From the NCBI GenBank assembly GCA_023412635.1, contig JAEYNI010000367.1, positions 1 through 11,078 of the forward strand: DNA of 11,078 nucleotides, read 5' to 3'. Numbering within the stretch: the first letter of the stretch is position 1; each line of letters starts with the position of its first letter. Shown here in pieces: positions 1 to 7,113 of the stretch. The notes beneath the pieces are model-generated. The model was given only the letters and a program-made list of their open reading frames with translations. It did not search any database and was not told where the DNA came from. This stretch comes from Bacillota bacterium (GTDB lineage Bacteria; Bacillota; Clostridia; Acetivibrionales; DSM-1351). The position numbers and the translations under genes are program-made.

Positions 1-604
1 GAGGATGAATTCTTATATGTGTTCCCGGAGCAAAATCTGTTTTGAACTGATTCCAGAATTCAGGGGGCTGATCTCCAACATCCCAGTCATTTTCCTTGTC
101 TCTTGGAGAAAAATACCTTTCCTTGGACCGGCTGCCCTCTTCATCGGCTCTAACCCCTACAATTACACCGGTATACTTTTCTCTGTTTTTGTCTGGTATG
201 TATTGTCCTGTCTTATGGTCCATTACGTACCTGTTCCATTCTCCAGAAAGGGTATTTTTCAAGGCTTCGGATTTAAGTGACTGACAGCAGGTTATTCTGT
301 CCACCTTTCCATCGGGGAAGGTTTTCTTTTGTACCAGAGCTTCGGTATTTTCACCATAAACCATGGTAAGCTTCCATTTTAAAGCCAAATCATCCCTGTA
401 CTGAATCATTTCGGGAATTTTATAATGAGTATCAATGTGGACAAGGGGTATGGGCACATGTCCGAAAAATGCCTTCCTTGCCAGCCACAACAGAACCGTA
501 CTGTCCTTGCCTATAGACCACAGCATACAAATGTTTTTAAATTCCCTGTACGCTTCTCTGAGAATATGAACACTCTGTGCTTCCAACTTATCCAAATGAT
601 TCAT
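1..604 (-). CDS. cysD: Sulfate adenylyltransferase subunit 2 (ATP sulfurylase small subunit), partial
   Basis: The first 201 codons of the gene are present; its 3' end lies beyond the left edge. CysD, with the GTPase subunit CysN, joins sulfate to ATP to make adenosine 5'-phosphosulfate (APS) in the cytoplasm. The translation begins MNHLDKLEAQSVHILREAYR and carries the PP-loop nucleotide-binding motif of the family as WSIGKDS at residues 29-35, followed by LLWLARKAF, VHIDTHYKIPEM and ITCCQSLKSEAL, all strongly CysD-like. The start at 604 is preceded by GGAGG with a 5-base spacer; the ATG at 607-609 hits a stop after two codons. The gene follows cysH by about 50 bases in the same direction, so it belongs to the same operon. 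Family members are about 270-300 residues, so roughly a third is missing. cysN probably follows outside the window. Confidence 0.95.
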   Translation of the reverse strand, partial: MNHLDKLEAQSVHILREAYREFKNICMLWSIGKDSTVLLWLARKAFFGHVPIPLVHIDTHYKIPEMIQYRDDLALKWKLTMVYGENTEALVQKKTFPDGKVDRITCCQSLKSEALKNTLSGEWNRYVMDHKTGQYIPDKNREKYTGVIVGVRADEEGSRSKERYFSPRDKENDWDVGDQPPEFWNQFKTDFAPGTHIRIHP

Positions 605-616
605 AACATCCTCCAA

Positions 617-636
617 ATTTTATTTGTTGATAAAAT
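617..636 (-). repeat. AT-rich hairpin before the cysD ribosome site
   Basis: Perfect 7-base inverted repeat ATTTTAT / ATAAAAT around a 6-base loop in the cysH-cysD junction. It ends two bases before the GGAGG of cysD (610-614). There is no run of T after it on the transcribed strand, so it is not a normal terminator. Because the arms are A/T only, the stem would be weak and chance occurrence is possible. It fits a wider pattern of junction hairpins in this window. Confidence 0.4.
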
Positions 637-654
637 AATTCACTAATATCAGGT

Positions 655-1365
655 TTATTTATGTCCTCCGATATGCAGACCGCATTCCTTTTTATCGGGA
701 TCCTCCCACCACCATCTGCCGCTGCGTATATCCTGGCCTTCCTGGACAGCTCTTGTGCAGGGCTGGCAGCCTATGCTGCGGAAACCTGTATTGTACAGAT
801 GACTGTATGGAATGTTATTTTCTTTTATGTAAGCCCATACATCTTCTTCAGACCAGTGGACAATAGGATTTATCTTGTATATTGAATTAGCGGTATCCCA
901 TTCAAAAATCTCAATGTCCTGACGGGTGGGTGACTGGTCTCTTCTCAAACCACATATCCAGCCGTCAACGGTACTCAAAACTCTTTTCAGAGGCTTTACC
1001 TTCCTTATATCACAGCATTTTTTTCTCAGCTCAACACTTTCGTAGAAGAAATTTGGTCCCAGACTGGATACCAATTCCTCAATATCCCTGCTTTCAGGAG
1101 CATATACTTCATAATTGAACTTATACCTGAGCATGGTCTGCTCCATAAGATCATAGGTTTTCTGAAAATGTCTGCCTGTATCAATCACAAAAATTCTCGC
1201 CTTGGGCTCTGCCTGTAAAAACATATGTGTCAAAACCTGATCCTCTATGGAAAGACTTGATGCCAATGCTATTTTAGAAACTCCGATGTTTTCCGTCACA
1301 TACCTGATAACATCTTCAGGCTTGGTGTATTTGTTATTCAATGCTTTAAGATCCAATTGTTCCAT
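655..1365 (-). CDS. cysH: Adenylyl-sulfate (APS) reductase, assimilatory, iron-sulfur type
   Basis: This 236-residue cytoplasmic enzyme reduces APS to sulfite and AMP using thioredoxin or a similar thiol donor. The PP-loop region SSLSIEDQV lies at residues 36-44. The four ligands of the [4Fe-4S] cluster are visible: the Cys-Cys pair at 117-118 in KKCCDIRKVKPL, and C200 and C203 in GCQPC. The catalytic cysteine C228 sits in the C-terminal ECGLH. The Cys-Cys plus CxxC set marks APS reductases (EC 1.8.4.10); PAPS reductases such as E. coli CysH lack it, so no APS kinase step is needed. The ATG at 1365 has AAAGGA 8 bases upstream. The gene lies between the ROK regulator (36-base gap) and cysD. 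Length is normal for bacterial APS reductases. Confidence 0.96.
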   Translation of the reverse strand: MEQLDLKALNNKYTKPEDVIRYVTENIGVSKIALASSLSIEDQVLTHMFLQAEPKARIFVIDTGRHFQKTYDLMEQTMLRYKFNYEVYAPESRDIEELVSSLGPNFFYESVELRKKCCDIRKVKPLKRVLSTVDGWICGLRRDQSPTRQDIEIFEWDTANSIYKINPIVHWSEEDVWAYIKENNIPYSHLYNTGFRSIGCQPCTRAVQEGQDIRSGRWWWEDPDKKECGLHIGGHK

Positions 1366-1401
1366 ACTTATTGTCCTTTCCGACTTAAATTAATTAATAA
1401 A

Positions 1402-2601
1402 TCATACTAATTTGCTGTTCTCAAGAAAGTTTTCCATTACAAGAGCAGCCGCTCCTATTGAAATTGCATTATCGTTGAAATAGCCCCCATTACTGAAAAA
1501 AAGCTTTCCTTGTCCATGAGTCCGAATTTTATCCAATGCAGTTTCTGTACATTTTTCATAGAAAAGTCTGGAATGTTTAATAAGAGGTCCACTCAAAATG
1601 ACTATTCCCGGATTGAGCAGTTTTATCAAATTTGCTAGTCCAATCCCCAAAATACCGGCCCCCTCCAGAATAACCTTCCGGGCAGAGCTGTCACTGTCTT
1701 CAGCTGCCTTACAGATATCAATATAGGAATGTTTATCCGGAAGCTGATCCGCAGTGAGTTTATTCAATTCTTTATATTTTTCAGTTATTGAATATATCGA
1801 GGAGTAGGTTTCTATACACCCCCTGTTACCGCAGGAACATTTTTCTCCGTTAACATCAATTATCATATGGGCGAAGGCATCTTCAGAGTCATTGATGTTT
1901 CTTACAAAAACACCCGAGGAAATTAATCCGGTTCTGATACCAATCCCGCAATTAATATATATAACATTTTTAATCCCCTTACCTATCCCATAACAGGTCT
2001 CAGCCAAAACTGCAGCGTTAGCACCATTATCAATTACTACCGGGATTTCCAGTCTTTTTTCAAAAATTGATTTCAGGTGAATGTTTTCCCAGCCAGGGGC
2101 TTCAAAATTCTCCGGATTTAAAACAACACCGCTGTTTCTGTCCAAGGGGCCTACGGTGCCAATACCCATTCCTATAATACTTCCGTTTTGCCTTGTGATT
2201 CTTTCCTGAACCTCTTTGATCCAACTCAATATAATACTTAGTGTTAACTTTGGAGTTGATTCAAGGTTCATTTCAAATCTATATCTTTTTACAGGCTGCA
2301 GCTTCAGGTTTGTTAATACAACCTGTGTATAGGTTCTTGATATGTCTATGCCGATAATATAGTATTTTTTAGAATCTATATCATATAAAACCGGTTTTCT
2401 TCCTCCGGTGGATTCGCCTACCTCCGACCCGGTGATTAGTTTTAATTCCTCAAGGGGCTGCATCATTCTGCTGAGACTTGTCAACTTTAAACCTGACAGC
2501 TCTGACAGGGCACCTTTTGTTAAAGGCTGATCGTGTAGAATTAAACTCAAGAGTTTTTTTGATTCCAAAGGCAATCCGCTGAAAATATTACTTCTGCTCA
2601 T
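1402..2601 (-). CDS. ROK-family transcriptional regulator within the sulfate operon
   Basis: This 399-residue protein has an N-terminal winged helix-turn-helix (about residues 13-65) joined to a ROK domain, the NagC/XylR layout. The ROK zinc site is intact: H245 in AHM, then C255, C257 and C262 in CSCGNRGC. Two residues needed by ROK sugar kinases are altered. The catalytic Asp of the usual ND-A-N motif is Gly (DNGAN, residues 191-195), and the sugar-binding Glu of the GExGH motif appears as Ala (DAFAH). It is therefore very probably a regulator with no kinase activity. I chose the ATG at 2601; an in-frame TTG at 2673 would add 24 residues but has no ribosome site, while 2601 has only a weak one (GGGGTG about 12 bases upstream). 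Its place between cysA and cysH suggests control of sulfur uptake. The ligand is unknown. Confidence 0.9.
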   Translation of the reverse strand: MSRSNIFSGLPLESKKLLSLILHDQPLTKGALSELSGLKLTSLSRMMQPLEELKLITGSEVGESTGGRKPVLYDIDSKKYYIIGIDISRTYTQVVLTNLKLQPVKRYRFEMNLESTPKLTLSIILSWIKEVQERITRQNGSIIGMGIGTVGPLDRNSGVVLNPENFEAPGWENIHLKSIFEKRLEIPVVIDNGANAAVLAETCYGIGKGIKNVIYINCGIGIRTGLISSGVFVRNINDSEDAFAHMIIDVNGEKCSCGNRGCIETYSSIYSITEKYKELNKLTADQLPDKHSYIDICKAAEDSDSSARKVILEGAGILGIGLANLIKLLNPGIVILSGPLIKHSRLFYEKCTETALDKIRTHGQGKLFFSNGGYFNDNAISIGAAALVMENFLENSKLV

Positions 2602-2657
2602 AATTGTCCATGCACCCCATCTTACAAAATATGTCTTGAAATAGAACACATTACTTA

Positions 2658-2673
2658 TTGCCAATTTAGGCAA
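2658..2673. promoter_or_regulatory. Inverted repeat upstream of the ROK gene, candidate operator
   Basis: TTGCC-AATTTA-GGCAA is a perfect 5-base inverted repeat with a 6-base centre, 57 bases before the chosen ROK start in the 91-base cysA-ROK gap. ROK repressors bind inverted repeats with AT-rich parts, so an autoregulatory site is possible. I see no convincing promoter beside it. If the TTG at 2673 were the real start, this element would be coding. Confidence 0.3.
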
Positions 2674-2692
2674 AAGTATTCAAAATAATACA

Positions 2693-3766
2693 TCAGATAA
2701 CGTAATCATCAGGAATAAATACCTTGAAGTCCTTAGGTTTCACATAAACTGTCTGCTTTTCCTTCAGCATAAGCTTTTTATAATTTTCCTTGCTGATTTC
2801 TGCCTCTATATACTCCCCGGTATCCAGCCTCTTCATTTCAAGATTTACTATGGGTCCTACAGCCCTTATAAAAATTATATTTGCAGCAATAAACCCGTTT
2901 TCACCGGCTTCAAGACTTATTTCAATATCGTGGGGGCGTGTGTAGCTGATGACATTTCTGTCTCCTGTTTCGGTATGCCCGGGTGCATCAAGCTTTATTG
3001 AACCCAGCTCAATTTTTCCATTGTGTACTCTGCCGTGGAACAGATTAACGTTACCAAGAAAGTTATAAACAAAAGGATTTGCAGGGTTATCATAAACTTC
3101 CTCTGGAGTCCCTATTTGTTCAATTTTGCCTTGATTCAAAATAACGATTCTGTCAGCCACATCAAGTGCTTCCTCCTGATCGTGGGTAACAAAAACACTT
3201 GTAATGGGATATTCATCATGCAGCTTCCTGAGCCATCTTCTGAGATCTTTTCTCACTTTTGCATCAAGAGCTCCGAAGGGTTCATCCAGCAGCAAAACTT
3301 TTGGTTCTACAGCTAAAGCCCTTGCAAGTGCAATCCTCTGTCTCTGGCCTCCTGATAGTTGAGCAGGGTAGCGCTTTGCCAGTTCCTCCATTTTTACAAG
3401 TCCCAAAAGCTCATGAACTTTCTTTTCAATAGCTTCCTTACTGGGTCTATGTTTAGAGGGTCTAACCTTTAAGCCGAAGGCAATGTTTTCAAAAACCGTC
3501 ATGTGTTTGAATAACGCATAATGCTGGAATACAAATCCGACTTTTCTGTCCTGGGTACTCTTATCGGTATTATCCTCACCGTCAAAAATGATACTGCCGT
3601 GATCAGAGGTTTCCAGCCCGGCAATAATTCTGAGCAGAGTTGTTTTTCCCGAGCCTGACGGTCCCAACAACGCTACAAGTTCGCCGGTATTGATTTTCAA
3701 ATCAATATTGCTAAGTGCTTTAAAGGAATCAAAAGACTTTGTAATATTGGAAATTTCGATACTCAT
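2693..3766 (-). CDS. cysA: Sulfate/thiosulfate ABC importer ATPase
   Basis: This 357-residue protein hydrolyses ATP to drive sulfate import through the CysT-CysW channel, on the cytoplasmic face of the membrane. The parts are complete: Walker A GPSGSGKTT at about residues 35-43, Q-loop VFQHYALF, ABC signature LSGGQ at 137-141, Walker B VLLLDEP at 157-163, D-loop ALD and H-loop H195. About 120 further residues form a C-terminal regulatory/TOBE-like domain, typical of CysA-type ATPases. An ATG four codons upstream (3778) is in frame but has no ribosome site; the ATG at 3766 has GGGAG five bases upstream, made from the codons after the first ATG, so 3766 is the better start. The gene sits 73 bases after cysW with a GC-rich hairpin in the gap. 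Confidence 0.95.
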   Translation of the reverse strand: MSIEISNITKSFDSFKALSNIDLKINTGELVALLGPSGSGKTTLLRIIAGLETSDHGSIIFDGEDNTDKSTQDRKVGFVFQHYALFKHMTVFENIAFGLKVRPSKHRPSKEAIEKKVHELLGLVKMEELAKRYPAQLSGGQRQRIALARALAVEPKVLLLDEPFGALDAKVRKDLRRWLRKLHDEYPITSVFVTHDQEEALDVADRIVILNQGKIEQIGTPEEVYDNPANPFVYNFLGNVNLFHGRVHNGKIELGSIKLDAPGHTETGDRNVISYTRPHDIEISLEAGENGFIAANIIFIRAVGPIVNLEMKRLDTGEYIEAEISKENYKKLMLKEKQTVYVKPKDFKVFIPDDYVI

Positions 3767-3779
3767 ATAATCTCCCATC

Positions 3780-3796
3780 TACGCGCATGGCGCGTA
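3780..3796 (-). repeat. GC-rich hairpin before the cysA ribosome site
   Basis: Perfect inverted repeat TACGCGC-ATG-GCGCGTA with a 3-base loop, much richer in GC than the gap around it. It ends three bases before the GGGAGA of cysA (3771-3776). No T-run follows, so it is not a standard terminator. It could slow ribosome entry or mark and protect a processed mRNA 5' end. Confidence 0.6.
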
Positions 3797-3839
3797 CATA
3801 TATTGTAATGAAAAGACACGTAGTGGCTTTTTGCTGCAA

Positions 3840-4733
3840 CTATTTAAATTGCTGTTTGATTTTCCAGTCCGAAATATTCTTTATAATCAAATTAATTAAG
3901 GCTATTAGTGTTAAAAGTGAGGCTACTGCAAAGGCAGCTGAAAACTTATATTCGTTATACAGAATTTCCACATGCAGAGGTACTGTATTGGTTAAGCCTC
4001 TGATATGACCTGAAACAACGGATACAGCTCCGAATTCACCGGCAGACCTGGCAGCCGTCAGCATTACGCCGTATAAAAGCGCCCACTTTATGTTTGGCAG
4101 AGTTATGAGCCAAAAAGTTTTTATGCCACTGGCTCCTAATGTCAGTGCCGTTTCTTCCTCAGCCGTTCCCTGGGATTCCATAAGTGGTATCAGCTCTCTG
4201 GCAACGAAGGGCAGTGTAACAAATAATGTTGCAATGATGATGCCGGGCGGTGCAAATATTATTTTTAAGCCCAGTTCGTTCAGAATATTTGCCAGAACAC
4301 CATGGCTGGTACTGAAAAGTAAAACAAATATCAAGCCGGCTACTACGGGTGATATGGCAAATGGTAGATCTATTACCGTTATCAGCAGGTTTTTGCCCTT
4401 GAATTTGAACTTTGCAACAGCCCATGCTGCTATTACACCAAACACCGTATTTATGGGCACTACAATTGCAATTGTAAGCAATGTAAGCTTTATAGCTGAT
4501 AAAGCTATCGGATCACTTATAGCAGCTAAATAAACTTTTGTCCCCTGTTCAAAGGCTTTAACAAAAACTGAAATGAGAGGTACCAGCAGCATGACTGTAA
4601 AGAATAGTAATGCTATTGCTGTCAGTAATATCCTAACAATTTTCGAATTCTTTAAAGCCTTATTCTCTTGCCCTGGACGGTTTGTACCCACATCTATTGC
4701 CTTGTCATAATTTATAGGAATGCTACCTGACAT
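3840..4733 (-). CDS. cysW: Sulfate ABC importer permease subunit CysW
   Basis: This 297-residue integral membrane protein forms the sulfate channel with CysT. Hydrophobic helices run from about residue 32 to 56 and on to the C terminus, about six in total. The cytoplasmic EAA loop that contacts CysA is at about 192-213 (EEETALTLGASGIKTFWLI). The stretch GEFGAVSVVSGHIRGLTNT followed by PLHVEILYNEY is close to the CysW signature and separates it from CysT. The first in-frame ATG (4745) is better read as part of the ribosome site: ATGGAGGG contains GGAGG just before the ATG at 4733, so I start there. It follows cysT by 36 bases. E. coli CysW is about 291 residues, so the length is normal. Confidence 0.95.
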   Translation of the reverse strand: MSGSIPINYDKAIDVGTNRPGQENKALKNSKIVRILLTAIALLFFTVMLLVPLISVFVKAFEQGTKVYLAAISDPIALSAIKLTLLTIAIVVPINTVFGVIAAWAVAKFKFKGKNLLITVIDLPFAISPVVAGLIFVLLFSTSHGVLANILNELGLKIIFAPPGIIIATLFVTLPFVARELIPLMESQGTAEEETALTLGASGIKTFWLITLPNIKWALLYGVMLTAARSAGEFGAVSVVSGHIRGLTNTVPLHVEILYNEYKFSAAFAVASLLTLIALINLIIKNISDWKIKQQFK

Positions 4734-4769
4734 ATGACCCTCCATATAAAATAAATTTTTTCACCTTTG

Positions 4770-5618
4770 TCACCCTTTGTGCCTGTTACTTGCCCACCAT
4801 TGAAAAAGATTTATTATCAGAAGCATTAAAAATGATATTATGAGCATGATTGCTGCGACGGCTGTTCCTCCGGCATAATCATACTGTTCAAGCTTTGTTC
4901 TGATTAACAGTGGTGTTATTTCAGTTCTCATGGGCATATTTCCTGATATGAAGACTACAGAACCGTACTCACCAAGAGCTCGTGCAAAGGAAAGTGCAAA
5001 ACCTGTAATAAGCGCCGGAAGCAGTTCAGGAATAATAACTTTATAAAAGGTTTGAAATCTATTTGCACCAAGACAGGCTGCTGCTTCCTCTACCTCTGTA
5101 TCGAAGCTCTGTAAAACCGGCTGAACTGTTCTTATTACAAATGGAAAGCTTATGAAAACCAATGCAATAGTAATTCCCATTGGTGTATAGGATATTTTTA
5201 TACCAAGTGGTTCAAAGAATCTCCCTATCCACCCGTTGGGGGCATACAATGTTGTGAGGGATATACCTGCAACTGCTGTAGGTAAAGCAAAGGGAAGATC
5301 AATCAAACCATCAATGATTTTTTTTCCGGGGAAAGTGTATCTCTCAAGTACCCATGCCATAAGAAGACCAAAAACAGCATTTATTGTTGCGGCTAAAAAC
5401 GCTGTACTGAAGGATACCTTTAAGGAGGCTACCACCCTCTCACTTGAGGCAATTTCCCAAAAGCTTGCCAGTCCTATACTGGAACTATTGATAAATACCA
5501 TGGATACCGGGATTAAAACCAGTAGTGTTATGTAAAATATAGTTAATCCCATGGTCAGCCCGAATCCAGGTATTACGCTTTGCTGCTTTAATTTTAACGG
5601 CTTAATTGTCAGATTCAT
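4770..5618 (-). CDS. cysT: Sulfate ABC importer permease subunit CysT (CysU)
   Basis: This 282-residue membrane protein is the other half of the sulfate channel. About six hydrophobic helices are visible, the first at about 20-43 and the last at about 255-275. The EAA loop at about 177-199 reads EEAAACLGANRFQTFYKVII, followed by LSFARALGEYGSVVFISGN, which is typical of CysT. The ATG at 5618 has AGAGGTG about seven bases upstream. It lies 63 bases after sbp, a gap filled mostly by a strong hairpin (5640-5671), and just before cysW. The order sbp-cysT-cysW-cysA is the classic one for this importer. Confidence 0.95.
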   Translation of the reverse strand: MNLTIKPLKLKQQSVIPGFGLTMGLTIFYITLLVLIPVSMVFINSSSIGLASFWEIASSERVVASLKVSFSTAFLAATINAVFGLLMAWVLERYTFPGKKIIDGLIDLPFALPTAVAGISLTTLYAPNGWIGRFFEPLGIKISYTPMGITIALVFISFPFVIRTVQPVLQSFDTEVEEAAACLGANRFQTFYKVIIPELLPALITGFALSFARALGEYGSVVFISGNMPMRTEITPLLIRTKLEQYDYAGGTAVAAIMLIISFLMLLIINLFQWWASNRHKG

Positions 5619-5639
5619 GAATTCACCTCTGATTTAATT

Positions 5640-5671
5640 ACCGTATCGGAACCCTCAGGTTCCGGTACGGT
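5640..5671 (-). repeat. Strong hairpin in the sbp-cysT gap
   Basis: Long inverted repeat: outer arms ACCGTA / TACGGT, one C-A mismatch on the transcribed strand, inner arms CGGAACC / GGTTCCG, and a 4-base loop, giving 13 pairs. It begins about 10 bases after the sbp stop. The transcribed strand continues with TAATTAAATC, not a T-run, so full termination is unlikely. A structure here commonly protects the 3' end of binding-protein mRNA, which would make Sbp more abundant than the permeases. That role is inferred. Confidence 0.75.
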
Positions 5672-5681
5672 TCGTTATGTA

Positions 5682-6767
5682 TTATTTTTTTACGTAAATC
5701 TGATCAAATACTCCCCCATCATCAAAGTGTTCCTTCTGTGCCTTCGCCCAGCCACCAAATTCTTCGTCAATGGTAAAGAGATTTATCTTTGGGAACTGAC
5801 TTTCAAACTTCTTTGCTACAGTTTCATTTCTCGGTCTGTAATAATTTTTAGCTGCTATTTCCTGCCCTTCATCACTGTATAGATACTCCAGATAAGCTTC
5901 GGCAACCTTTCGAGTTCCTTTTTTGTCAACAACAGAATCAACTACAGAGACAGGTGGTTCAGCCAGTATGCTTATTGATGGTACAACAATTTCAAATTTA
6001 TCCTTACCAAGCTCATTAATTGAAAGGAAAGCTTCGTTTTCCCAAGCAATCAACACATCACCAAGTCCGCGCTCAACAAAGGTGGTTGTGGAGCCACGTG
6101 CTCCTGAATCCAACACAGGAACATTTGCAAAAAGTGCTTTTACAAATTCCTTGGCCTTCTCCTGATCATTATTTGTCTTTTTCAGTGAATATCCCCAGGC
6201 TGCAAGATAATTCCAACGTGCACCACCTGAAGTTTTAGGATTTGGAGTAATTACCTGGACTCCCGGCTTGATCAGATCATCCCAGTCCTTTATATTTTTG
6301 GGATTACCCTTTCTGACGAGGAATACTATGGTTGAAGTGTAAGGTGTTGAGTTGTTTGGCAAACGCTTTTGCCATTCCTTGTTAATTATTTCTTTGTTTT
6401 TATTGATTGAGTCAATATCATATGCAAGTGCCAATGTAACTACATCAGCTTCATTTCCATCAATAACAGTTCTAGCCTGACTTCCTGACCCTCCATGAGA
6501 CTGCTGAACTGTAACCTCCTGTCCTGTTTTGTCCTTCCAGTATTTAGTGAAGGCTTCGTTATATGCTTGATATAGCTCACGAGTCGGATCATAGGAAACA
6601 TTTAAGAGTGTAACAGGTTTACTGCTGTCAACCTCGCTCCCTGATGCTGTATTGCCAGATACCGAGGTAGCATTTGAGCTACTGTCACCGCAACCTGCCA
6701 AAACGGATATAGATAATGCCAGACTTAAAATCACTAATGCAAACCTTGTAAATTTCCCTTTCGCCAT
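5682..6767 (-). CDS. sbp: Sulfate/thiosulfate-binding lipoprotein of the ABC importer
   Basis: This 361-residue protein captures sulfate or thiosulfate outside the membrane and hands it to CysT-CysW. It has a lipoprotein signal: basic MAKGKFTR, a hydrophobic core and lipobox LAGC with the lipid-bearing cysteine at 26, then a Ser-rich linker. Both family signatures are clear: KDKTGQEVTVQQS at 78-90 and NPKTSGGAR at 176-184. The mature part aligns by eye to the Sbp/CysP family over its whole length. Sulfate versus thiosulfate preference cannot be told from sequence alone. The ATG at 6767 has AAGGAG nine bases upstream. It is the first gene of the sulfate operon and lies about 160 bases downstream of the predicted start point of a near-consensus promoter. 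Confidence 0.95.
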   Translation of the reverse strand: MAKGKFTRFALVILSLALSISVLAGCGDSSSNATSVSGNTASGSEVDSSKPVTLLNVSYDPTRELYQAYNEAFTKYWKDKTGQEVTVQQSHGGSGSQARTVIDGNEADVVTLALAYDIDSINKNKEIINKEWQKRLPNNSTPYTSTIVFLVRKGNPKNIKDWDDLIKPGVQVITPNPKTSGGARWNYLAAWGYSLKKTNNDQEKAKEFVKALFANVPVLDSGARGSTTTFVERGLGDVLIAWENEAFLSINELGKDKFEIVVPSISILAEPPVSVVDSVVDKKGTRKVAEAYLEYLYSDEGQEIAAKNYYRPRNETVAKKFESQFPKINLFTIDEEFGGWAKAQKEHFDDGGVFDQIYVKK

Positions 6768-6816
6768 AACTGTTCTCTCCTTTTATTTATTTAATATATA
6801 TTATTAGTATTCATAT

Positions 6817-6828
6817 CATATTAATATG
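6817..6828. repeat. Perfect palindrome in the sbp leader
   Basis: CATATTAATATG is a perfect 12-base palindrome about 50 bases before the sbp start, inside the predicted untranslated leader. It could be a repressor site or a chance product of AT-rich DNA. Confidence 0.25.
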
Positions 6829-6909
6829 TTATTACCTAAAAAAATAATATCCGTGCTTCAAATTCAGTAAATAGCCATTAATATTTATGAACAAAATTCA
6901 CATACCATT

Positions 6910-6926
6910 CTTATATGTTTTATAAG
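6910..6926. promoter_or_regulatory. Inverted repeat at the predicted sbp transcription start
   Basis: CTTATA-TGTTT-TATAAG is a perfect 6-base inverted repeat. It would cover about +2 to +18 if transcription starts seven bases after the -10 box. This is a usual place for a repressor operator. The sequence is AT-rich, so chance cannot be excluded. Confidence 0.35.
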
Positions 6927-6934
6927 TTATTGAA

Positions 6935-6963
6935 ATATTACCATGTGGTTAAAAGTCTGTCAA
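6935..6963 (-). promoter_or_regulatory. Vegetative sigma-factor promoter of the sulfate operon
   Basis: On the minus strand TTGACA (6958-6963) is followed after exactly 17 bases by TAATAT (6935-6940). This is a perfect -35 box and a five-of-six -10 box. The predicted start is near 6928, giving a leader of about 160 bases. A core promoter this strong suggests that expression is limited by a repressor or by leader control. Confidence 0.8.
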
Positions 6964-6993
6964 TAGTTTCCTGAATTATTTTGTAAAAGCATA

Positions 6994-7005
6994 CCAATTT
7001 TTTGG
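6994..7005. promoter_or_regulatory. Short inverted repeat upstream of the sbp promoter
   Basis: CCAA-TTTT-TTGG lies about 30 bases upstream of the -35 box, where activators or second operators often bind. It shares CCAATTT with the inverted repeat before the ROK gene (2658-2673). The match is short and could be chance. Confidence 0.25.
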
Positions 7006-7014
7006 AATAAATAA

Positions 7015-7060
7015 ACACCTTATATATCAGACCTGCTATAGATCTAATCTTATACGGTGT
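7015..7060 (-). terminator. Weak candidate terminator of the upstream unit
   Basis: Imperfect stem with outer arms ACACC / GGTGT, a middle TATA / TATA, and an inner stem AGATC / GGTCT (one G-U pair) around a 7-base loop. On the transcribed strand it continues into TTTATTTATT. It begins about 53 bases after the stop of the cysteine-insert repeat protein. The stem is interrupted and the T-run is broken, so termination here is only plausible. Confidence 0.3.
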
Positions 7061-7113
7061 CTATCTTATGTTATATCTTGTATTAATTTACTATGGTTTA
7101 AATTGATATTGAA

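Noticed and set aside
2602..2673. Longer ROK protein starting at TTG 2673
   Set aside because: There is no Shine-Dalgarno site before it, the added 24 residues do not resemble the family, and the inverted repeat 2658-2673 would become coding. The start at 2601 gives the usual length.
4159..4425. Open reading frame of 88 codons on the minus strand inside cysW
   Set aside because: It lies wholly within the well-supported cysW gene in another frame, and its translation has no recognisable domain.
4090..4533. Open reading frame of 147 codons on the plus strand opposite cysW
   Set aside because: It is antisense to a gene with clear family motifs; its composition looks like a reverse reading of membrane helices, and no ribosome site stands out.
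4760..4781. Imperfect direct repeat (TCACCTTTG and CACCCTTTGT) at the cysT-cysW border
   Set aside because: It is short, inexact and partly within the cysT C-terminal codons; likely chance.
6768..6930. S-box (SAM), T-box or cysteine-responsive leader in front of sbp
   Set aside because: I looked for the T-box bulge sequence and S-box core motifs and saw neither. The leader is AT-rich with only short palindromes. A covariance search would settle it.
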